Shown here piece by piece: positions 1 through 9,966 of a stretch of 64,000 bases of DNA. Under the pieces are notes generated by a model. That model ran no database searches. It had not been told where the DNA came from and worked only from the letters and a program-made list of their open reading frames with translations. Source of the DNA: Blastococcus litoris. Lineage in GTDB: Bacteria > Actinomycetota > Actinomycetes > Mycobacteriales > Geodermatophilaceae. The translations under genes were made by a program, and so were the position numbers. Every line of letters begins with the position of its first letter. Position 1 is the stretch's first letter. The stretch is from positions 1-64,000 of the forward strand of contig NZ_QCZF01000006.1 in assembly GCF_003075095.1 (NCBI RefSeq), read 5' to 3'.

Positions 1-488
1 AGCGCCCGGGCCCGCGGCCAGTCCACCTCCCCGTCGGCCAGCGCCGCCCACGTCGCGGGCAGCCGGTCGCGCAGCAGCAGCGCGCAGTCGGCCAGCTTCG
101 TCGCCGCCGTCCGGGAGCAGCCCAGGACCATCGCCAGCTCGTCGGCGAAGAACTCGCTCACCCCCGCCGCCGGCTCCCGGCCCGGCCCGGGCAGCCAGTC
201 CGGCGACGCCGCACCCGGCTCGCCCAGCTGCCGGTCGTGGGTGTCGGGGCGGCGGTCGGCCAGCTCGGCGACCACCTCCAGCTTGTAGGCGGCCAGCTGC
301 CCCTCCACCTGCTCGATCCGCTGCAGCTCGACGGCCAGCTCGGCGTCGGTGCGCGAGGAGACCGGCAGCAGCTCACCCAGCCGCGTATCCCGCGCGGTCA
401 CCCCCGCCGGCAGGAACTCCGGCTCCGGCGGGCCCACGTCGACGGACGTGACCGTCACGCCGACCCCGAACCCACCACCCTCGAACAC
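1..488 (-). CDS. DUF222/HNH-family protein, N-terminal part (runs off the window)
   Basis: The first 162 codons of a DUF222 protein, the family that usually ends in an HNH nuclease motif and is called the 13E12 repeat family in mycobacteria. The visible part has an Ala/Leu/Glu-rich helical region (AELAVELQRIEQVEGQLAAY) and the typical block SEFFADELAMVLGCSRTAATKLAD. The HNH end would lie outside the window. The start is taken as GTG at 488; an ATG overlapping it one frame over stops within a few codons. A TACGTT hexamer lies 7 nt upstream, so the mRNA may be leaderless. A second DUF222 gene occurs at 50178-51794. The cellular role of the family is not established. Confidence 0.75.
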   Translation of the reverse strand, partial: MFEGGGFGVGVTVTSVDVGPPEPEFLPAGVTARDTRLGELLPVSSRTDAELAVELQRIEQVEGQLAAYKLEVVAELADRRPDTHDRQLGEPGAASPDWLPGPGREPAAGVSEFFADELAMVLGCSRTAATKLADCALLLRDRLPATWAALADGEVDWPRARA

Positions 489-682
489 ATGAGCGAACGT
501 ACGCCCGGGGTACGACAGTTCTGGCTGGTCAGGGGGGTGACCTGCGAATCCGGGTGGAGATCACCTCTGGTCGGCGATCATCACGACCTCGCAGGGGAAG
601 CCGTCGAACTCCGTGGCCGGCGTGCAGCCCCGACGTCACGCCGTGCTCAGGCCGGCGAGCGGCCGCCGGCACGACGGAACCG

Positions 683-1786
683 TCAGCGGCGGGAACGCCG
701 GCGGCGCCGGCGGAGCAGCAGGGTGAGGAGCAGCAGCACCCCGGCGATGCCCGCCGCGGGCGCGGCGTAGCGCGCCATGGCGGCACCGCCCGCGACCTCG
801 AGCAGGTCGATCGGCTCGGGCTCATGCTGCGGCGGGGTCACGGTCCTCGGGCCGGCCGACGGCACGCTCCGCACCGGCGCGCCGGTGGCGGGGCGGGTCG
901 GGGGCGCGGTGGGCCCGGACGGCGGGCCGCTGGGTGCCTTCGCCGGAGACGCCGCGGCCGGCGCGGTGTCGGCCGACGCCGGAGCCGCGTCCGTGCTCGC
1001 CGGCGCGGTGTCGGTCGCGGCGGGCCCGGCGTCGGGCAGCGGTGGCACGGCCTTCACCGGAGCGGTCTTGGCGGGCGCGCTCTTGGCCGCCGCCGCCTTC
1101 TTCGCGGGCGCCTTCTTCGCCGGAGCCTTCGCTGGATCCACCGCGCTCGTCGCGCTCACCTCGTCGGTCGCGGCCGCAGCGGCCTTCTTCGTCCCGGCCG
1201 CCGCCTTCTTCACCGCCTGCCCGGCAGCTCCGTTCCCGGCGGTCTGCTCGACCGAGGCGGCGACCTCCTCGACGGCGCCGGTCACCGTGGCGGCCGCCTT
1301 CTGCGCGGCCGTCTCGGCCCGTGCGGCATCGCCCTGGGCGTCGCCCTCACCGAGCTGGGCGGCGAGCTTGTCCGCGAACTGCCCCAGCAGCTTGTTGCCG
1401 ACGTCGGTCATCACGCCGCGCCCGAACTGGGCGGGCCGCCCGGTGATGTTGAGGTCGGTCAGCACGTCGACGCGGGTGGTCGACCCCTCGGCGGCGAGCT
1501 TCGCGGTGACCACCGCCGCCGCCGTCCCGTTGCCCCGCTGGTCCTTGCCCCGCGCGTCGATGACGGCGCGGTGGGCGGCCTCGTCCTTCTCGATGAACGA
1601 CGCCTTGCCCTGGTAGGTCAGGTTGATGGGGCCGAGCTTGACCTTCACGCGGCCGGTGAACTCGTCACCGTTCACGGAGTCGAGCGCCGCGCCGGGCATG
1701 CAGGGCGCGATCCGCTCGATGTCGAGGAGCACCCGCCATGCCTCGTCGATCGGCACGGGCACGGTGAACGAGTTCTCCAACTGCAC
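683..1786 (-). CDS. coxG: CoxG-like SRPBCC protein with Ala/Lys/Pro tail and membrane anchor
   Basis: 367 aa, last gene of the coxSLMG operon, 79 bp after coxM. Residues about 1-150 form an SRPBCC/CoxG domain (MQLENSFTVPVP, GRVKVKLGPI, FGRGVM). Then comes about 180 residues of low-complexity Ala/Lys/Pro sequence with histone-H1-like KKAPAKKAAAAK blocks. One C-terminal transmembrane helix (GIAGVLLLLTLLL) is followed by a run of arginines. CoxG proteins link CO dehydrogenase to the membrane, and recent work on the mycobacterial protein supports delivery of menaquinone to the enzyme. That the protein does the same here is inferred. The Arg tail should keep the C-terminus cytoplasmic-side. Confidence 0.82.
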   Translation of the reverse strand: MQLENSFTVPVPIDEAWRVLLDIERIAPCMPGAALDSVNGDEFTGRVKVKLGPINLTYQGKASFIEKDEAAHRAVIDARGKDQRGNGTAAAVVTAKLAAEGSTTRVDVLTDLNITGRPAQFGRGVMTDVGNKLLGQFADKLAAQLGEGDAQGDAARAETAAQKAAATVTGAVEEVAASVEQTAGNGAAGQAVKKAAAGTKKAAAAATDEVSATSAVDPAKAPAKKAPAKKAAAAKSAPAKTAPVKAVPPLPDAGPAATDTAPASTDAAPASADTAPAAASPAKAPSGPPSGPTAPPTRPATGAPVRSVPSAGPRTVTPPQHEPEPIDLLEVAGGAAMARYAAPAAGIAGVLLLLTLLLRRRRRRSRR

Positions 1787-1865
1787 GGCTGGACCTCCTG
1801 GACGGTGCGTTCCGGCCGGACCACCCTAGGGCGGACCGGCCGGAACGGACGAGTTCTTCTGGACG

Positions 1866-2720
1866 CTACAGCCCGGCGGCCGCGGTGACCGCACGGCGAG
1901 TGAGCACCGTGACCAGGTGCTGGCGGTAGTCGGCCTGGGCGTTGAGGTCGCTGCTCGGGCTGGTGCCCTCCGCCGCGTGCTCGGCCGCGGTGGCGATCGC
2001 CTCCGCCGTCGCCTCGGCCCCGGCCAGCGCCGACTCGACCGCGGTCGCCCGCAGCGGCGTCGGCCCCATGTTGGTCAGCCCGACCCGCGCCTCGGCGATC
2101 CGGCCGCCCTCCATCCGCACCGCCGCGGCCACCGCGACGATGGACCAGGCCTGCGCCACGCGGTTGAACTTCTCGTAGTGCATGCCCCAGCCCTCGCGCT
2201 TGGGCAGGCGGATCTCGACGAGCAGCTCCCCTTCCTCGAGCGCGGTGGTCAGGTAGTCCACGAAGAAGTCCGCGGCGGGCACCGTGCGACGCCCCGAGAG
2301 CCCCGCGATCACGAACTCCGCGTCGAGGGCCAGCGCCACGGCCGGCAGGTCGCCGGCGGGGTCGGCGTGGGCCAGCGCCCCGCCGAAGGTCCCCCGGTGG
2401 CGCACCTGCCGGTCGGCCACCGTCTCGGTCGCCTGCGCCACCAGGGGCGCGTACCGCGCGACCAGCGGGTCGGAGATGACGTCGGAGTGCGTCGTCATCG
2501 CGCCGACGACGATCGCGTCCCCCTCCTCGCGCACGCCGCGGAGCTCGGCGACCTTCGTCAGGTCCACCACCGTCTCCGGGGCGGCCAGCCGCAGGCGCAT
2601 GACCGGGATGAGCGACTGCCCGCCGGCGAGGATCTTCACGTCCTCGCCGCCGGACGCCACGGCCTGCAGCGCCTCGTCCACGGTCGACGGGCGGGCGTAG
2701 GCGAACGGTGCGGGAATCAT
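1866..2720 (-). CDS. coxM: Molybdenum hydroxylase FAD subunit (CoxM type)
   Basis: 284 aa FAD-binding medium subunit of the xanthine oxidase/CO dehydrogenase family. It carries electrons between the Fe-S subunit and the external acceptor. Two FAD signatures are visible: ILAGGQSLIPVMRLRLA near residue 30 and GTFGGALAHADPAGD near residue 110. A CO-dehydrogenase FAD-binding C-terminal domain follows (GWGMHYEKFNRVAQAWSIV). The ATG start overlaps the coxL stop by 4 nt (ATGA), which indicates translational coupling. The length matches the family. Confidence 0.92.
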   Translation of the reverse strand: MIPAPFAYARPSTVDEALQAVASGGEDVKILAGGQSLIPVMRLRLAAPETVVDLTKVAELRGVREEGDAIVVGAMTTHSDVISDPLVARYAPLVAQATETVADRQVRHRGTFGGALAHADPAGDLPAVALALDAEFVIAGLSGRRTVPAADFFVDYLTTALEEGELLVEIRLPKREGWGMHYEKFNRVAQAWSIVAVAAAVRMEGGRIAEARVGLTNMGPTPLRATAVESALAGAEATAEAIATAAEHAAEGTSPSSDLNAQADYRQHLVTVLTRRAVTAAAGL

Positions 2721-5209
2721 CGGTCCCCTCCCAGCGAGGAAGCGTCGGTCGCGACACCGGCGGTGGTCTCGGTCTGCGCCCCGCCGTAGGCGTTCGTGCC
2801 GGCGGTCGCGCGTCCTCCGCCGTCCCCTCCCTCGTGGAGGGCCCGCCAGACCCGTTCCGGGGTCAGCGGCATCCGGATGTCGGACACGCCCAGGTGCCGG
2901 ACGGCGTCGAGCGCGGCGTTGACGACCGCCGGGGTCGACGCGATGCAGCCCGCCTCACCGACGCCCTTGGCGCCGATGGGGTTGCCGGGCGCCTCGTGCA
3001 CCGTGTTGCCGGTGTCGAAGTGCGGCAGGTCGGCCGCCGAGGGCACCAGGTAGTCGACGAAGGTGCCGGTGGTGAGGTTGCCGTCGGCGTCGTACACGGC
3101 CTCCTCGTACAGGGCCTGCGCGATCCCCTGGGCCAGCCCGCCGTGGACCTGCCCCTCGACGATGAGCGGGTTGACGATCTTCCCGACGTCGTCGACGCAC
3201 GCGTACTTGCGGATCTTCACCATGCCGGTCTCGGTGTCGACCTCCATGGCGCAGATGTGCGTCCCGTGCGGGAAGGAGAAGTTCACCGGGTCGAAGGTGG
3301 CGTCGGCGTCGATCGAGGGCTCGACGCCCTCGGGGAAGTTGTGCGCCGCGAACGTGGCCAGCGCGATCTCCTGGATCGACAGCGACGTGCCCGGCGTCCC
3401 GCGGACCGAGAAGGACCCACCCGCGAACTCGAGGTCCTCCTCGCTGGCCTCCATCAGGTGGGCGGCGACCTTGCGGGCCTTCGCGATCACCTTCTGGGAG
3501 GCGTTGACCACCGCCGCCCCGCCGACCACCAGCGAGCGGGAGCCGTAGGTGTCCAGGCCGCGCGGCGACACCGACGTGTCGCCGTGCAGCACCTCGACGT
3601 CCTCGAACGGCACGCCCAGCTCGTCGGCGACGAGCTGGCTCCACGCCGTCTCGTGCCCCTGCCCGTGCGGCGTCGAACCGGTGACCACCTCGACCTTGCC
3701 GGTGGGCAGCATGCGGATCGAGGCGTGCTCCCAGCCACCCGCCCCGTAGGACAGCGAGCCGAGCACCCGGGACGGCGCCAGCCCGCACATCTCGGTGAAG
3801 GTGGAGAAGCCGATGCCGAGTTGCACCGGGTCGTTCGACTCGCGCCGGCGACGCTGCTCCTCGCGGAGCTCGTCGTAGCCGAGCAGCTGGAGCGCCTGCT
3901 GGGTGGCCTGCTCGTAGTCGCCGCTGTCGTACTCGAGACCGGCGGCGGTGGTGAAGGGGAACTCGTCGGCGCCGATCCAGTTCTTGCGGCGCAGTTCCAG
4001 CGGGTCCATGTCCAGCTCGACGGCGAGCTCGTCCATGATCCGCTCGATCGCGAACGTGGCCTCCGGCCGGCCGGCGCCGCGGTAGGCGTCGGTCGGCGTC
4101 TTGTTGGTGAAGACTCCCTGGCAGTCGAAGCGGTAGGCCGGGAACTTGTAGATGCCGACGTACATGAACGCGCCCAGGACCGGCACCCCCGGGCTGACCA
4201 GGCGCAGGTAGGCGCCCATGTCGGAGAGGATGTGGACCTTCAGGCCCTTGACGTTGCCCTCGCGGTCGGCGGCGATGTCGATGTACTGGATCTGGTCGCG
4301 CCCGTGGTGGGCGCTCATCAGCGACTCGCTGCGGGTCTCGGCCCACTTGACCGGCTTCCCGAGCCGCTTGGCCACCAGGAGGCTGATCACCTCCTCCGGC
4401 GTGACCTGCAGCTTGCCGCCGAACCCGCCTCCCACGTCGGGGGCGATGACCCGCAGCTTGTGCTCCGGCGTCCCGGTCACCATCGCCAGCATCAGCCGCA
4501 GGATGTGCGGGACCTGGGTGGAGGACCACATCGTGTAGTTGTCGCCCTGCGGCTGGACGACGACGGCCCGCGGCTCCATGAACGCCGGGATCAGCCGCTG
4601 CTGGACGAAGCGCCGGCTGACGACGACGTCGGCGTCGGCGAACGCCTGCTCGGTGTCCGCGCCCGTGCCGGCGTCACCGGCGTCGAACACGAACCTGAAC
4701 GACTCGTTCGACTCGATGTGGTCGTGGCACAGGGCCGGGTTCTCCCCGGTCGCCACCTCCATGTCGAGGACGACGGGCAGCAGGTCGTAGTCGACGTCGA
4801 CGAGCTCGACGGCGTCCTGGGCCGCGGCCTTGCTGCGGGCGGCGATGACGGCGACCGCCTCGCCCACGTGGTTGACCTCGTCGACGGCGATCGAGGGGTG
4901 CCCGGGGTTGACCATGTCCGGCGTCACCGGCCAGGCGCAGGGGATCGACCCCTGCTCCTCCTTGAAGTCCTGGCCGGTGAAGACGGCGATGACGCCCGGC
5001 GCCTGCTGGGCGGCGGTCACGTCGACGCCGGTGATCTTGGCGTGCGCGACGGGGCTGCGGACGACGGCGAGGTGGAGCATCCCCGGCAGGACCATGTTGT
5101 CGGTCCACGTGGTCTTCCCGGTGATGAGGCGGGCGTCCTCCTTGCGCTTGCGCGCCTTGCCGACCTCGCGCTCCGGCGCGGTGGTGGTGGGTTCCTCGAC
5201 CATGGTCAT
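2717..5209 (-). CDS. coxL: Molybdenum hydroxylase large subunit, form II CoxL-like
   Basis: 830 aa, binds the molybdopterin cytosine dinucleotide cofactor and carries out hydroxylation. The N-terminal a/b hammerhead domain ([15 protein letters not shown]) is followed by the molybdopterin-binding domain with GGGFGGK. The active-site loop reads AYRGAGR, the form II signature; true form I CO dehydrogenase has AYRCSFR. The conserved [10 protein letters not shown] is near the C-terminus. Form II enzymes are annotated as CO dehydrogenases, but their physiological substrate is doubtful. The order S-L-M is also the form II order. ATG start, 4-nt overlap with coxS. Accessory genes at 30.2-35.8 kb and cofactor genes at 41.7-48.8 kb would serve this enzyme. 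Confidence 0.93.
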   Translation of the reverse strand: MTMVEEPTTTAPEREVGKARKRKEDARLITGKTTWTDNMVLPGMLHLAVVRSPVAHAKITGVDVTAAQQAPGVIAVFTGQDFKEEQGSIPCAWPVTPDMVNPGHPSIAVDEVNHVGEAVAVIAARSKAAAQDAVELVDVDYDLLPVVLDMEVATGENPALCHDHIESNESFRFVFDAGDAGTGADTEQAFADADVVVSRRFVQQRLIPAFMEPRAVVVQPQGDNYTMWSSTQVPHILRLMLAMVTGTPEHKLRVIAPDVGGGFGGKLQVTPEEVISLLVAKRLGKPVKWAETRSESLMSAHHGRDQIQYIDIAADREGNVKGLKVHILSDMGAYLRLVSPGVPVLGAFMYVGIYKFPAYRFDCQGVFTNKTPTDAYRGAGRPEATFAIERIMDELAVELDMDPLELRRKNWIGADEFPFTTAAGLEYDSGDYEQATQQALQLLGYDELREEQRRRRESNDPVQLGIGFSTFTEMCGLAPSRVLGSLSYGAGGWEHASIRMLPTGKVEVVTGSTPHGQGHETAWSQLVADELGVPFEDVEVLHGDTSVSPRGLDTYGSRSLVVGGAAVVNASQKVIAKARKVAAHLMEASEEDLEFAGGSFSVRGTPGTSLSIQEIALATFAAHNFPEGVEPSIDADATFDPVNFSFPHGTHICAMEVDTETGMVKIRKYACVDDVGKIVNPLIVEGQVHGGLAQGIAQALYEEAVYDADGNLTTGTFVDYLVPSAADLPHFDTGNTVHEAPGNPIGAKGVGEAGCIASTPAVVNAALDAVRHLGVSDIRMPLTPERVWRALHEGGDGGGRATAGTNAYGGAQTETTAGVATDASSLGGDR

Positions 5210-5739
5210 GACTGCACCGCCACGTGGGGAGCGGCCGCGGTGTCGACGGCGGCCGGCGAGGTCGCCGACGCGCCGCCGTTCATCTCCGCGGCGGCCTGCT
5301 GCACCGCGCGGACGATGTTCTGGTAGCCGGTGCAGCGGCAGAGGTTGCCCTCGATGCCCTCGCGGACCTCGTCCTCGCTCGGGCTCGGGTTGTCGTTCAC
5401 CAGGTCGATCGAGGCCATGATCATGCCGGGCGTGCAGAACCCGCACTGCAGGCCGTGCATCTCGTGGAAGGCCTTCTGCATCGGGTGCAGGGTCCCGTTC
5501 TGCGAGATGCCCTCGATCGTCGTGACCTCGCTGCCGTCGGCCTGGACGGCGAAGACGGTGCAGCTCTTCACGGCCTCGCCGTCGAGGTGGACGGTGCAGG
5601 CGCCGCAGTTGCTGGTGTCGCAGCCGACGACCGTCCCGACCTTGCCCAGCTGCTCACGCAGGTAGTGCACGAGGAGTGTTCGTGGTTCGACGTCGTCGCT
5701 GTAGGACGCCCCGTCGACCCGCACGTTGATCTGCGTCAC
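5206..5739 (-). CDS. coxS: Molybdenum hydroxylase [2Fe-2S] small subunit (CoxS type)
   Basis: 177 aa, first gene of the operon. Plant-type ferredoxin domain with [16 protein letters not shown] (Cx4Cx2C) near residue 40, then the four-helix C-terminal [2Fe-2S] domain with [12 protein letters not shown] and GNLCRCTGY. All eight cysteine ligands can be identified. The GTG start is preceded by a good Shine-Dalgarno (GGAGGA), about 5 nt away. The tail after residue 155 is Ala-rich and not part of the fold. The upstream 180 bp hold the operon promoter region, but no clear -35/-10 pair was found there. Confidence 0.93.
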   Translation of the reverse strand: MTQINVRVDGASYSDDVEPRTLLVHYLREQLGKVGTVVGCDTSNCGACTVHLDGEAVKSCTVFAVQADGSEVTTIEGISQNGTLHPMQKAFHEMHGLQCGFCTPGMIMASIDLVNDNPSPSEDEVREGIEGNLCRCTGYQNIVRAVQQAAAEMNGGASATSPAAVDTAAAPHVAVQS

Positions 5740-5857
5740 CGATCCTCCGCTCACAGGTGTGGCCCCGGTCACGTCCCGGGGTACAGGCGGAGTCTGCATC
5801 GCCGAGCGAGGGTCAGTCCAGGCTCGGGAGTCCCGGCGGCCGTTCCGCGGGCGAAAG

Positions 5858-5873
5858 GCCCGGAAATCCGGGC
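5858..5873 (-). terminator. Weak hairpin after the MFS gene
   Basis: On the minus strand GCCCGG-ATTT-CCGGGC is followed by CTTTC, about 50 nt after the stop of the MFS gene at 5922. It may separate that gene from coxS. The stem is only 6 bp and the T tract is poor. Confidence 0.35.
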
Positions 5874-5921
5874 TTCTCGCCCCTCGGACGACGATCGGAA
5901 ACGTTGCATCCGGGTTGCACG

Positions 5922-7196
5922 TCAGGCGACGGGGACGCGCTCCGCCGTCGGGGCCGGGACAGTGGCCCGCCGCTCCCGGCGGCGCAGGACGGCGGACATC
6001 ACCAGCGGGACCAGGCCCGCAGCGGCGAGGCCGGCCCCGACGGCGCTGGGTGCGCGGTAGCCCAGTCCGGCGGCGATCACCAGGCCGCCGACCCAGGCGC
6101 CCAGGGCGTTGGCCAGGTTGAGCGCCGAGTGGTTGAGCGCGGCCCCGAGCATCTGGGCCTCGCCCGCCGTCTCCATCAGGCGCAGCTGCAGGAGGATGGC
6201 GAGGGTCGAGCCGCTGATCGACACGAGCAGCACGCCGACCACGAGCGCGGGCGCCCACGGTGCGACGAGCGCGGTGACGGCGAGGACGGCCATCAGGGTG
6301 ACCAGCGAGCCGGCCAGCGAGGGGAACAGCGCCCAGTCGCCGAGCCGGCCGGCCAGCGCCGTCCCGACGACCCCGCCGATCCCGTAGACGAAGAGCACCA
6401 CGGGCAGGGTGCCGCGGGAGAGGTCCGCGACGTCGGTGACCAGCGGCGCGATGTAGCTGTACAGCGCGAACATGCCGCCGAACCCGACGATGCCGACCGC
6501 CAGGGTGAGCAGCACCTGCGGGCGGCGGAGGGCACCCAGCTCGCCGCGGACCGTGGCGTCGGGGCGCCCGGGCATGGACGGGACGACCGCGAGCACGGCC
6601 CCCATCGTGGCCAGGGCCAGGACGACCACCAGCCAGTAGGCCGAGCGCCAGCCGAGCCCCTGGCCCAGCCACGTCGCGGCCGGCACGCCGGCGACCAGCG
6701 CGACCGACAGCCCGAGCATCACCGAGCTCACCGCGCGTCCGCGCAGCCGCGGCGCCACGAGGGCGGCGGCGACGAGGGAGGCGACCCCGAAGTAGGCGCC
6801 GTGCGGCAGCCCGGCCACGAAGCGGGCGACCAGCAGCGTGCGGTAGCCGGGCGCCAGCGCGGTCAGGGCGTTGCCGAGGAGCAGGAAGCCCATGAGGCCG
6901 ACCAGCAGCGCGCGCCGCGGGAGCCGGGCGCTCACCGCCGCGATGACCGGGGCGCCCACCACCACGCCGACCGCGTACGCGGAGATCACGTGACCGGCCG
7001 TGGGGATGTCGACGCCCACGCCGTCGCCGATGTCGGGCAGCAGGCCCATGGTCACGAACTCGGTGGTGCCGATCGCGAACCCGCCCAGCGCCAGCGCGAC
7101 GATGGCGACCACCACGCGGACGGTGCTCGTGGGCGGGCTGTCGGCGGGAGGAGCGGCACTCACTCCACCAGCCAAGACCACCACCCCTCGGCGCAT
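5922..7196 (-). CDS. MFS transporter, DHA1 family (SotB/AraJ/YdhP-like)
   Basis: 424 aa with about 12 hydrophobic segments. The N-terminal [19 protein letters not shown] is characteristic of the SotB/YdhP/AraJ group of sugar and drug efflux permeases, and the cytoplasmic loop 2-3 motif is present as [12 protein letters not shown]. Likely a proton-driven exporter in the cytoplasmic membrane; the substrate cannot be read from the sequence. The start is uncertain: ATG at 7196 is used, but GTG at 7163 would give the more usual short N-terminus. The GAF regulator gene lies only 9 bp upstream, so both may be on one transcript. Confidence 0.85.
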   Translation of the reverse strand: MRRGVVVLAGGVSAAPPADSPPTSTVRVVVAIVALALGGFAIGTTEFVTMGLLPDIGDGVGVDIPTAGHVISAYAVGVVVGAPVIAAVSARLPRRALLVGLMGFLLLGNALTALAPGYRTLLVARFVAGLPHGAYFGVASLVAAALVAPRLRGRAVSSVMLGLSVALVAGVPAATWLGQGLGWRSAYWLVVVLALATMGAVLAVVPSMPGRPDATVRGELGALRRPQVLLTLAVGIVGFGGMFALYSYIAPLVTDVADLSRGTLPVVLFVYGIGGVVGTALAGRLGDWALFPSLAGSLVTLMAVLAVTALVAPWAPALVVGVLLVSISGSTLAILLQLRLMETAGEAQMLGAALNHSALNLANALGAWVGGLVIAAGLGYRAPSAVGAGLAAAGLVPLVMSAVLRRRERRATVPAPTAERVPVA

Positions 7197-7205
7197 TCCC
7201 GGGGG

Positions 7206-8522
7206 TCAGCGCGTCCGCGTCGTCCGTCTCAGGCGCAACAGGTGCGTCGCCGCCGCGGCCCGGCGCGGCGAGCTGGCCGGCAGCCACTCCAGGCAGGTCT
7301 GCCAGACGGCGACGTCGTCCCGGGCCTCGGGCAGCTGCGCGTAGCGGAGCAGCAGCTCGGGACGCCGGCTGCGCAGCACCGCCTGCCGCAGCAGCGCGGC
7401 CACCCGCTCCCTGGCGGTGGCCACGCCCGGGGCGCGTGACCCGGGCAGCACGGCCCCCGGGTAGCGCTCGAGCGCCTCCCCGACCGCTCCCCGCGCGAGC
7501 AGCCGCCGGACCCGGTCGAGGTCGGTGTCGAGGCGGCCGGTCAGCCGGTAGGGCCGGGAGCCGACCAGCTCGGGTCCGACGAGCCGGCGCAGCCGCGACA
7601 GCTCCGCCCTCACCGTGACCTCCGCCGCCTCACCGGGGTGGCACTCGGCGGCCAGCTGGGACGCCGTCCTGCCCTCCCCGGCGACGGCGGCCTCCGCGAG
7701 CAGGAGCAGCAGCTCGGAATGGCGCAGCGAGAGCTCGACCGGCCCGGAGGGCAGGGCCAGCCGCGCCCGTTCCCGGCCGAGCACCTCGAGCCGCGGGCCC
7801 AGCCGCTGCAGCGGCGCGGGACGACTCCCCCGCTGCAGCTGCTCGCGGTGCTGCCAGCGCAGCTCGGACTCGACGGCGGCCACGGTCGCCCGCACCAGGG
7901 TGAGCACGTGCGGGCTGGCCACGTGGTCCCCGCCGGTCACGTCGATCGCGCCGAGCAGGACGCCGGTCAGCGGGTGGTGCACCGGAGCGGCGGAGCAGCT
8001 CCACGGCTGCACCGGCCGCCGGTAGTGCTCGCTGCCGTAGATCTGGACGGCGTGGTCGACGGCCAGCGCCGTCCCCGGGGCGTTCGTGCCCGCGACCGCC
8101 TCCGCCCAGCTCGCCCCCTCGACGAAGTGCATGCCGGCCGCCCGCGACCGCAGGGCCGAGTCGCCCTCCACCCACAGCATCCGGCCGCCGGCGTCGGTGA
8201 CCGCGACGATCATCCGGTCGTCCTCGGCGTCCTCGACCAGCAGCCGCCGGATCACCGGCATCACCGGGGCGAGCGGGTGCGCCTCGCGGTAGGCGATCAG
8301 CTCGTCGTCGACCAGGTCGACCGGCGGGGGCTGGGCGCCGTCGGGGTCCACGCCGCTGCCCAGGGAGCGGTCCCAGGATTCGCGGACCACCCGGCGTACC
8401 GAGTCGTCGGCCGGCGCGGTGCCGGTGACGAGGCGTTCGTGGGCAGCGCGCAGCCGTCGGTCGTGGTCCGGGCCGGGGCGCCCCGCGGGGAGCGCCAGCC
8501 AGGGGTTCACGGCCGACGGCAC
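7206..8522 (-). CDS. GAF-domain transcriptional regulator
   Basis: 438 aa. The N-terminal 230 residues match the sensor half of AcoR-type regulators: [15 protein letters not shown] at the start, then a GAF domain ([48 protein letters not shown]). The sigma-54 AAA+ module of AcoR is absent. Instead the C-terminal half holds a winged-helix-like region ([30 protein letters not shown]), as seen in actinobacterial relatives often found near aldehyde/alcohol dehydrogenase genes. Probably a DNA-binding regulator of a neighbouring function; effector and targets unknown. Confidence 0.75.
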   Translation of the reverse strand: MPSAVNPWLALPAGRPGPDHDRRLRAAHERLVTGTAPADDSVRRVVRESWDRSLGSGVDPDGAQPPPVDLVDDELIAYREAHPLAPVMPVIRRLLVEDAEDDRMIVAVTDAGGRMLWVEGDSALRSRAAGMHFVEGASWAEAVAGTNAPGTALAVDHAVQIYGSEHYRRPVQPWSCSAAPVHHPLTGVLLGAIDVTGGDHVASPHVLTLVRATVAAVESELRWQHREQLQRGSRPAPLQRLGPRLEVLGRERARLALPSGPVELSLRHSELLLLLAEAAVAGEGRTASQLAAECHPGEAAEVTVRAELSRLRRLVGPELVGSRPYRLTGRLDTDLDRVRRLLARGAVGEALERYPGAVLPGSRAPGVATARERVAALLRQAVLRSRRPELLLRYAQLPEARDDVAVWQTCLEWLPASSPRRAAAATHLLRLRRTTRTR

Positions 8523-8605
8523 GGGACGCTCCGCCAGCGGTGGCTCATGTCACGGCCATCGTGGCCGTTCGCGGCCCGTTCCACCAGAGCGGGGCCGCCC
8601 GCAGG

Positions 8606-9880
8606 TCAGTGCGCGGCGGCCGGGAGCGCGTCGTCGTCGGGCACGGGGAGCTCCCACGGCCGGACGACGGCCACGAGGACGACGAGGGCGAGCACCAGCG
8701 CCGAGACGACGACGGTGCCGATGGCGACCGCGTCGTTGCCGAGGAGCCCGACCACCGGCGAGACGACGGCCCCGACGCCGAACTGGATGGCGCCCAGCAG
8801 CGCCGCCGCCGTGCCGGCCGCGTCGCCGTGGCGGGAGAGGGCCAGCGCCGGCGCGTTGGGCAGCGCCAGGCCGCAGGCGGCGAGCACCGCCCACAGGCTG
8901 CCGGCGACCGCCCACAGCCCGCCCGTCCCGGTCGCCGCGAGGACGACCAGCGCACCGCCGGCGGCGGCGCCGACCACCGTGCCGGTGACCAGCAGCTGCT
9001 GCGGCGACCAGCGGCGCAGGAGCACCGGGTTGAGCTGCGTGGCGGCGATCAGCCAGAAGGCGCCCGCACCGAAGAGCAGGCCGAACTGCTGCTCGTCGAG
9101 CCCGAACTCGCCCTGGTAGACGAACGCCGAACCCGAGACGTAGCTGAACAGACCCGCCATCGTCAGGCCGGCGACCAGCACCAGGCCCACGTAGGCGCGG
9201 TCGCGGAAGAGGCCGCGGTACCCGCGCAGGGTGCCCCGGACGCCGCTGCTCTGCCGCCGCTCGGGCGGGAGCGTCTCCGGCAGCGACCGGATGCCGACCG
9301 TGATCATCAGCACGCCGTAGACGGCGAGGAAGGCGAAGATCCCGCGCCAGGAAGTGAACCGCAGCAGCTCGCCGCCGATGGTGGGCGCCAGGACCGGGGC
9401 CGCGCCGAGCACGAGGAACAGGCGGGAGAGCATCGTGGCGGCGGCCCGCCCGTCGTACAGGTCGCGCACGATCGCGATCGCGATGACCGCGCCGGCCGCC
9501 GTCCCGACGCCCTGCAGGACCCGCAGCGCGCCGAGCACGGCCAGGTTCGGGGCGACGAGCACCAGCAGCGAGGCGAGGACGTGCAGCGCGGTGCCCGCGA
9601 GCAACGGCCGCTTGCGGCCCAGCGCGTCGGAGACCGGCCCCAGCACGAGCTGGCCGAGCGCGAGGCCGATCAGGGTGCCGGTGAGCGTCAGCTGCACGGC
9701 GCTGGCCGTCGTCTCCAGCTCCCGCGTGATCGTGGGCAGCGCCGGCAGGTACATGTCGATGGTCAGCGGCCCGATGGCGACGAAGCCGCCGAGGACGAGC
9801 GCCGTCCTGGCCACCCCCGGGCGCTCGACGGCGGGCGGGGCGGGGACGGTGGCGGTCGGCCGGTCCTGGAGGGCTGTCAC
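8606..9880 (-). CDS. Bcr/CflA-type multidrug efflux MFS transporter
   Basis: 424 aa, 12 predicted membrane helices. Family signs are the first helix region LVLGGFVAIGPLTIDMYLPALPTI and the A motif GPVSDALGRKRPLLAG between helices 2 and 3. Bcr/CflA proteins export drugs, and in some bacteria cysteine or sulfonamides, in exchange for protons. The start is GTG with a weak upstream purine stretch. It is the second DHA1-type exporter here and sits just upstream of the GAF regulator gene on the same strand. Confidence 0.88.
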   Translation of the reverse strand: MTALQDRPTATVPAPPAVERPGVARTALVLGGFVAIGPLTIDMYLPALPTITRELETTASAVQLTLTGTLIGLALGQLVLGPVSDALGRKRPLLAGTALHVLASLLVLVAPNLAVLGALRVLQGVGTAAGAVIAIAIVRDLYDGRAAATMLSRLFLVLGAAPVLAPTIGGELLRFTSWRGIFAFLAVYGVLMITVGIRSLPETLPPERRQSSGVRGTLRGYRGLFRDRAYVGLVLVAGLTMAGLFSYVSGSAFVYQGEFGLDEQQFGLLFGAGAFWLIAATQLNPVLLRRWSPQQLLVTGTVVGAAAGGALVVLAATGTGGLWAVAGSLWAVLAACGLALPNAPALALSRHGDAAGTAAALLGAIQFGVGAVVSPVVGLLGNDAVAIGTVVVSALVLALVVLVAVVRPWELPVPDDDALPAAAH

Positions 9881-9966
9881 GTCTTCTCTCTCGGGTCGCG
9901 TCGTCGCGGGGACCGACGCTGGCCGAACCGCACTACGTCAGGTCGACAAGACCCGGCGGGGCCGGA

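Noticed and set aside
489..682. A small gene between the DUF222 and coxG genes
   Set aside because: The open frames have no family signal and no ribosome binding site. The stretch is best read as upstream DNA of the DUF222 gene plus the coxG 3' region.
2717..5209. Calling the enzyme a proven CO dehydrogenase
   Set aside because: The active-site loop is AYRGAGR, not AYRCSFR. CO oxidation by form II enzymes is not safely predictable.
2708..5326. 872-codon open frame on the plus strand over the coxL gene
   Set aside because: It is antisense to coxL, has no family motif and is very rich in Arg/Gly/Asp/Val. High GC leaves few stops in shadow frames. The minus-strand reading has all the CoxL motifs.
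5903..5919. Direct repeat GTTGCA upstream of coxS as an activator site
   Set aside because: The repeat is only 6 bp, its position relative to a promoter is unknown, and it could arise by chance.
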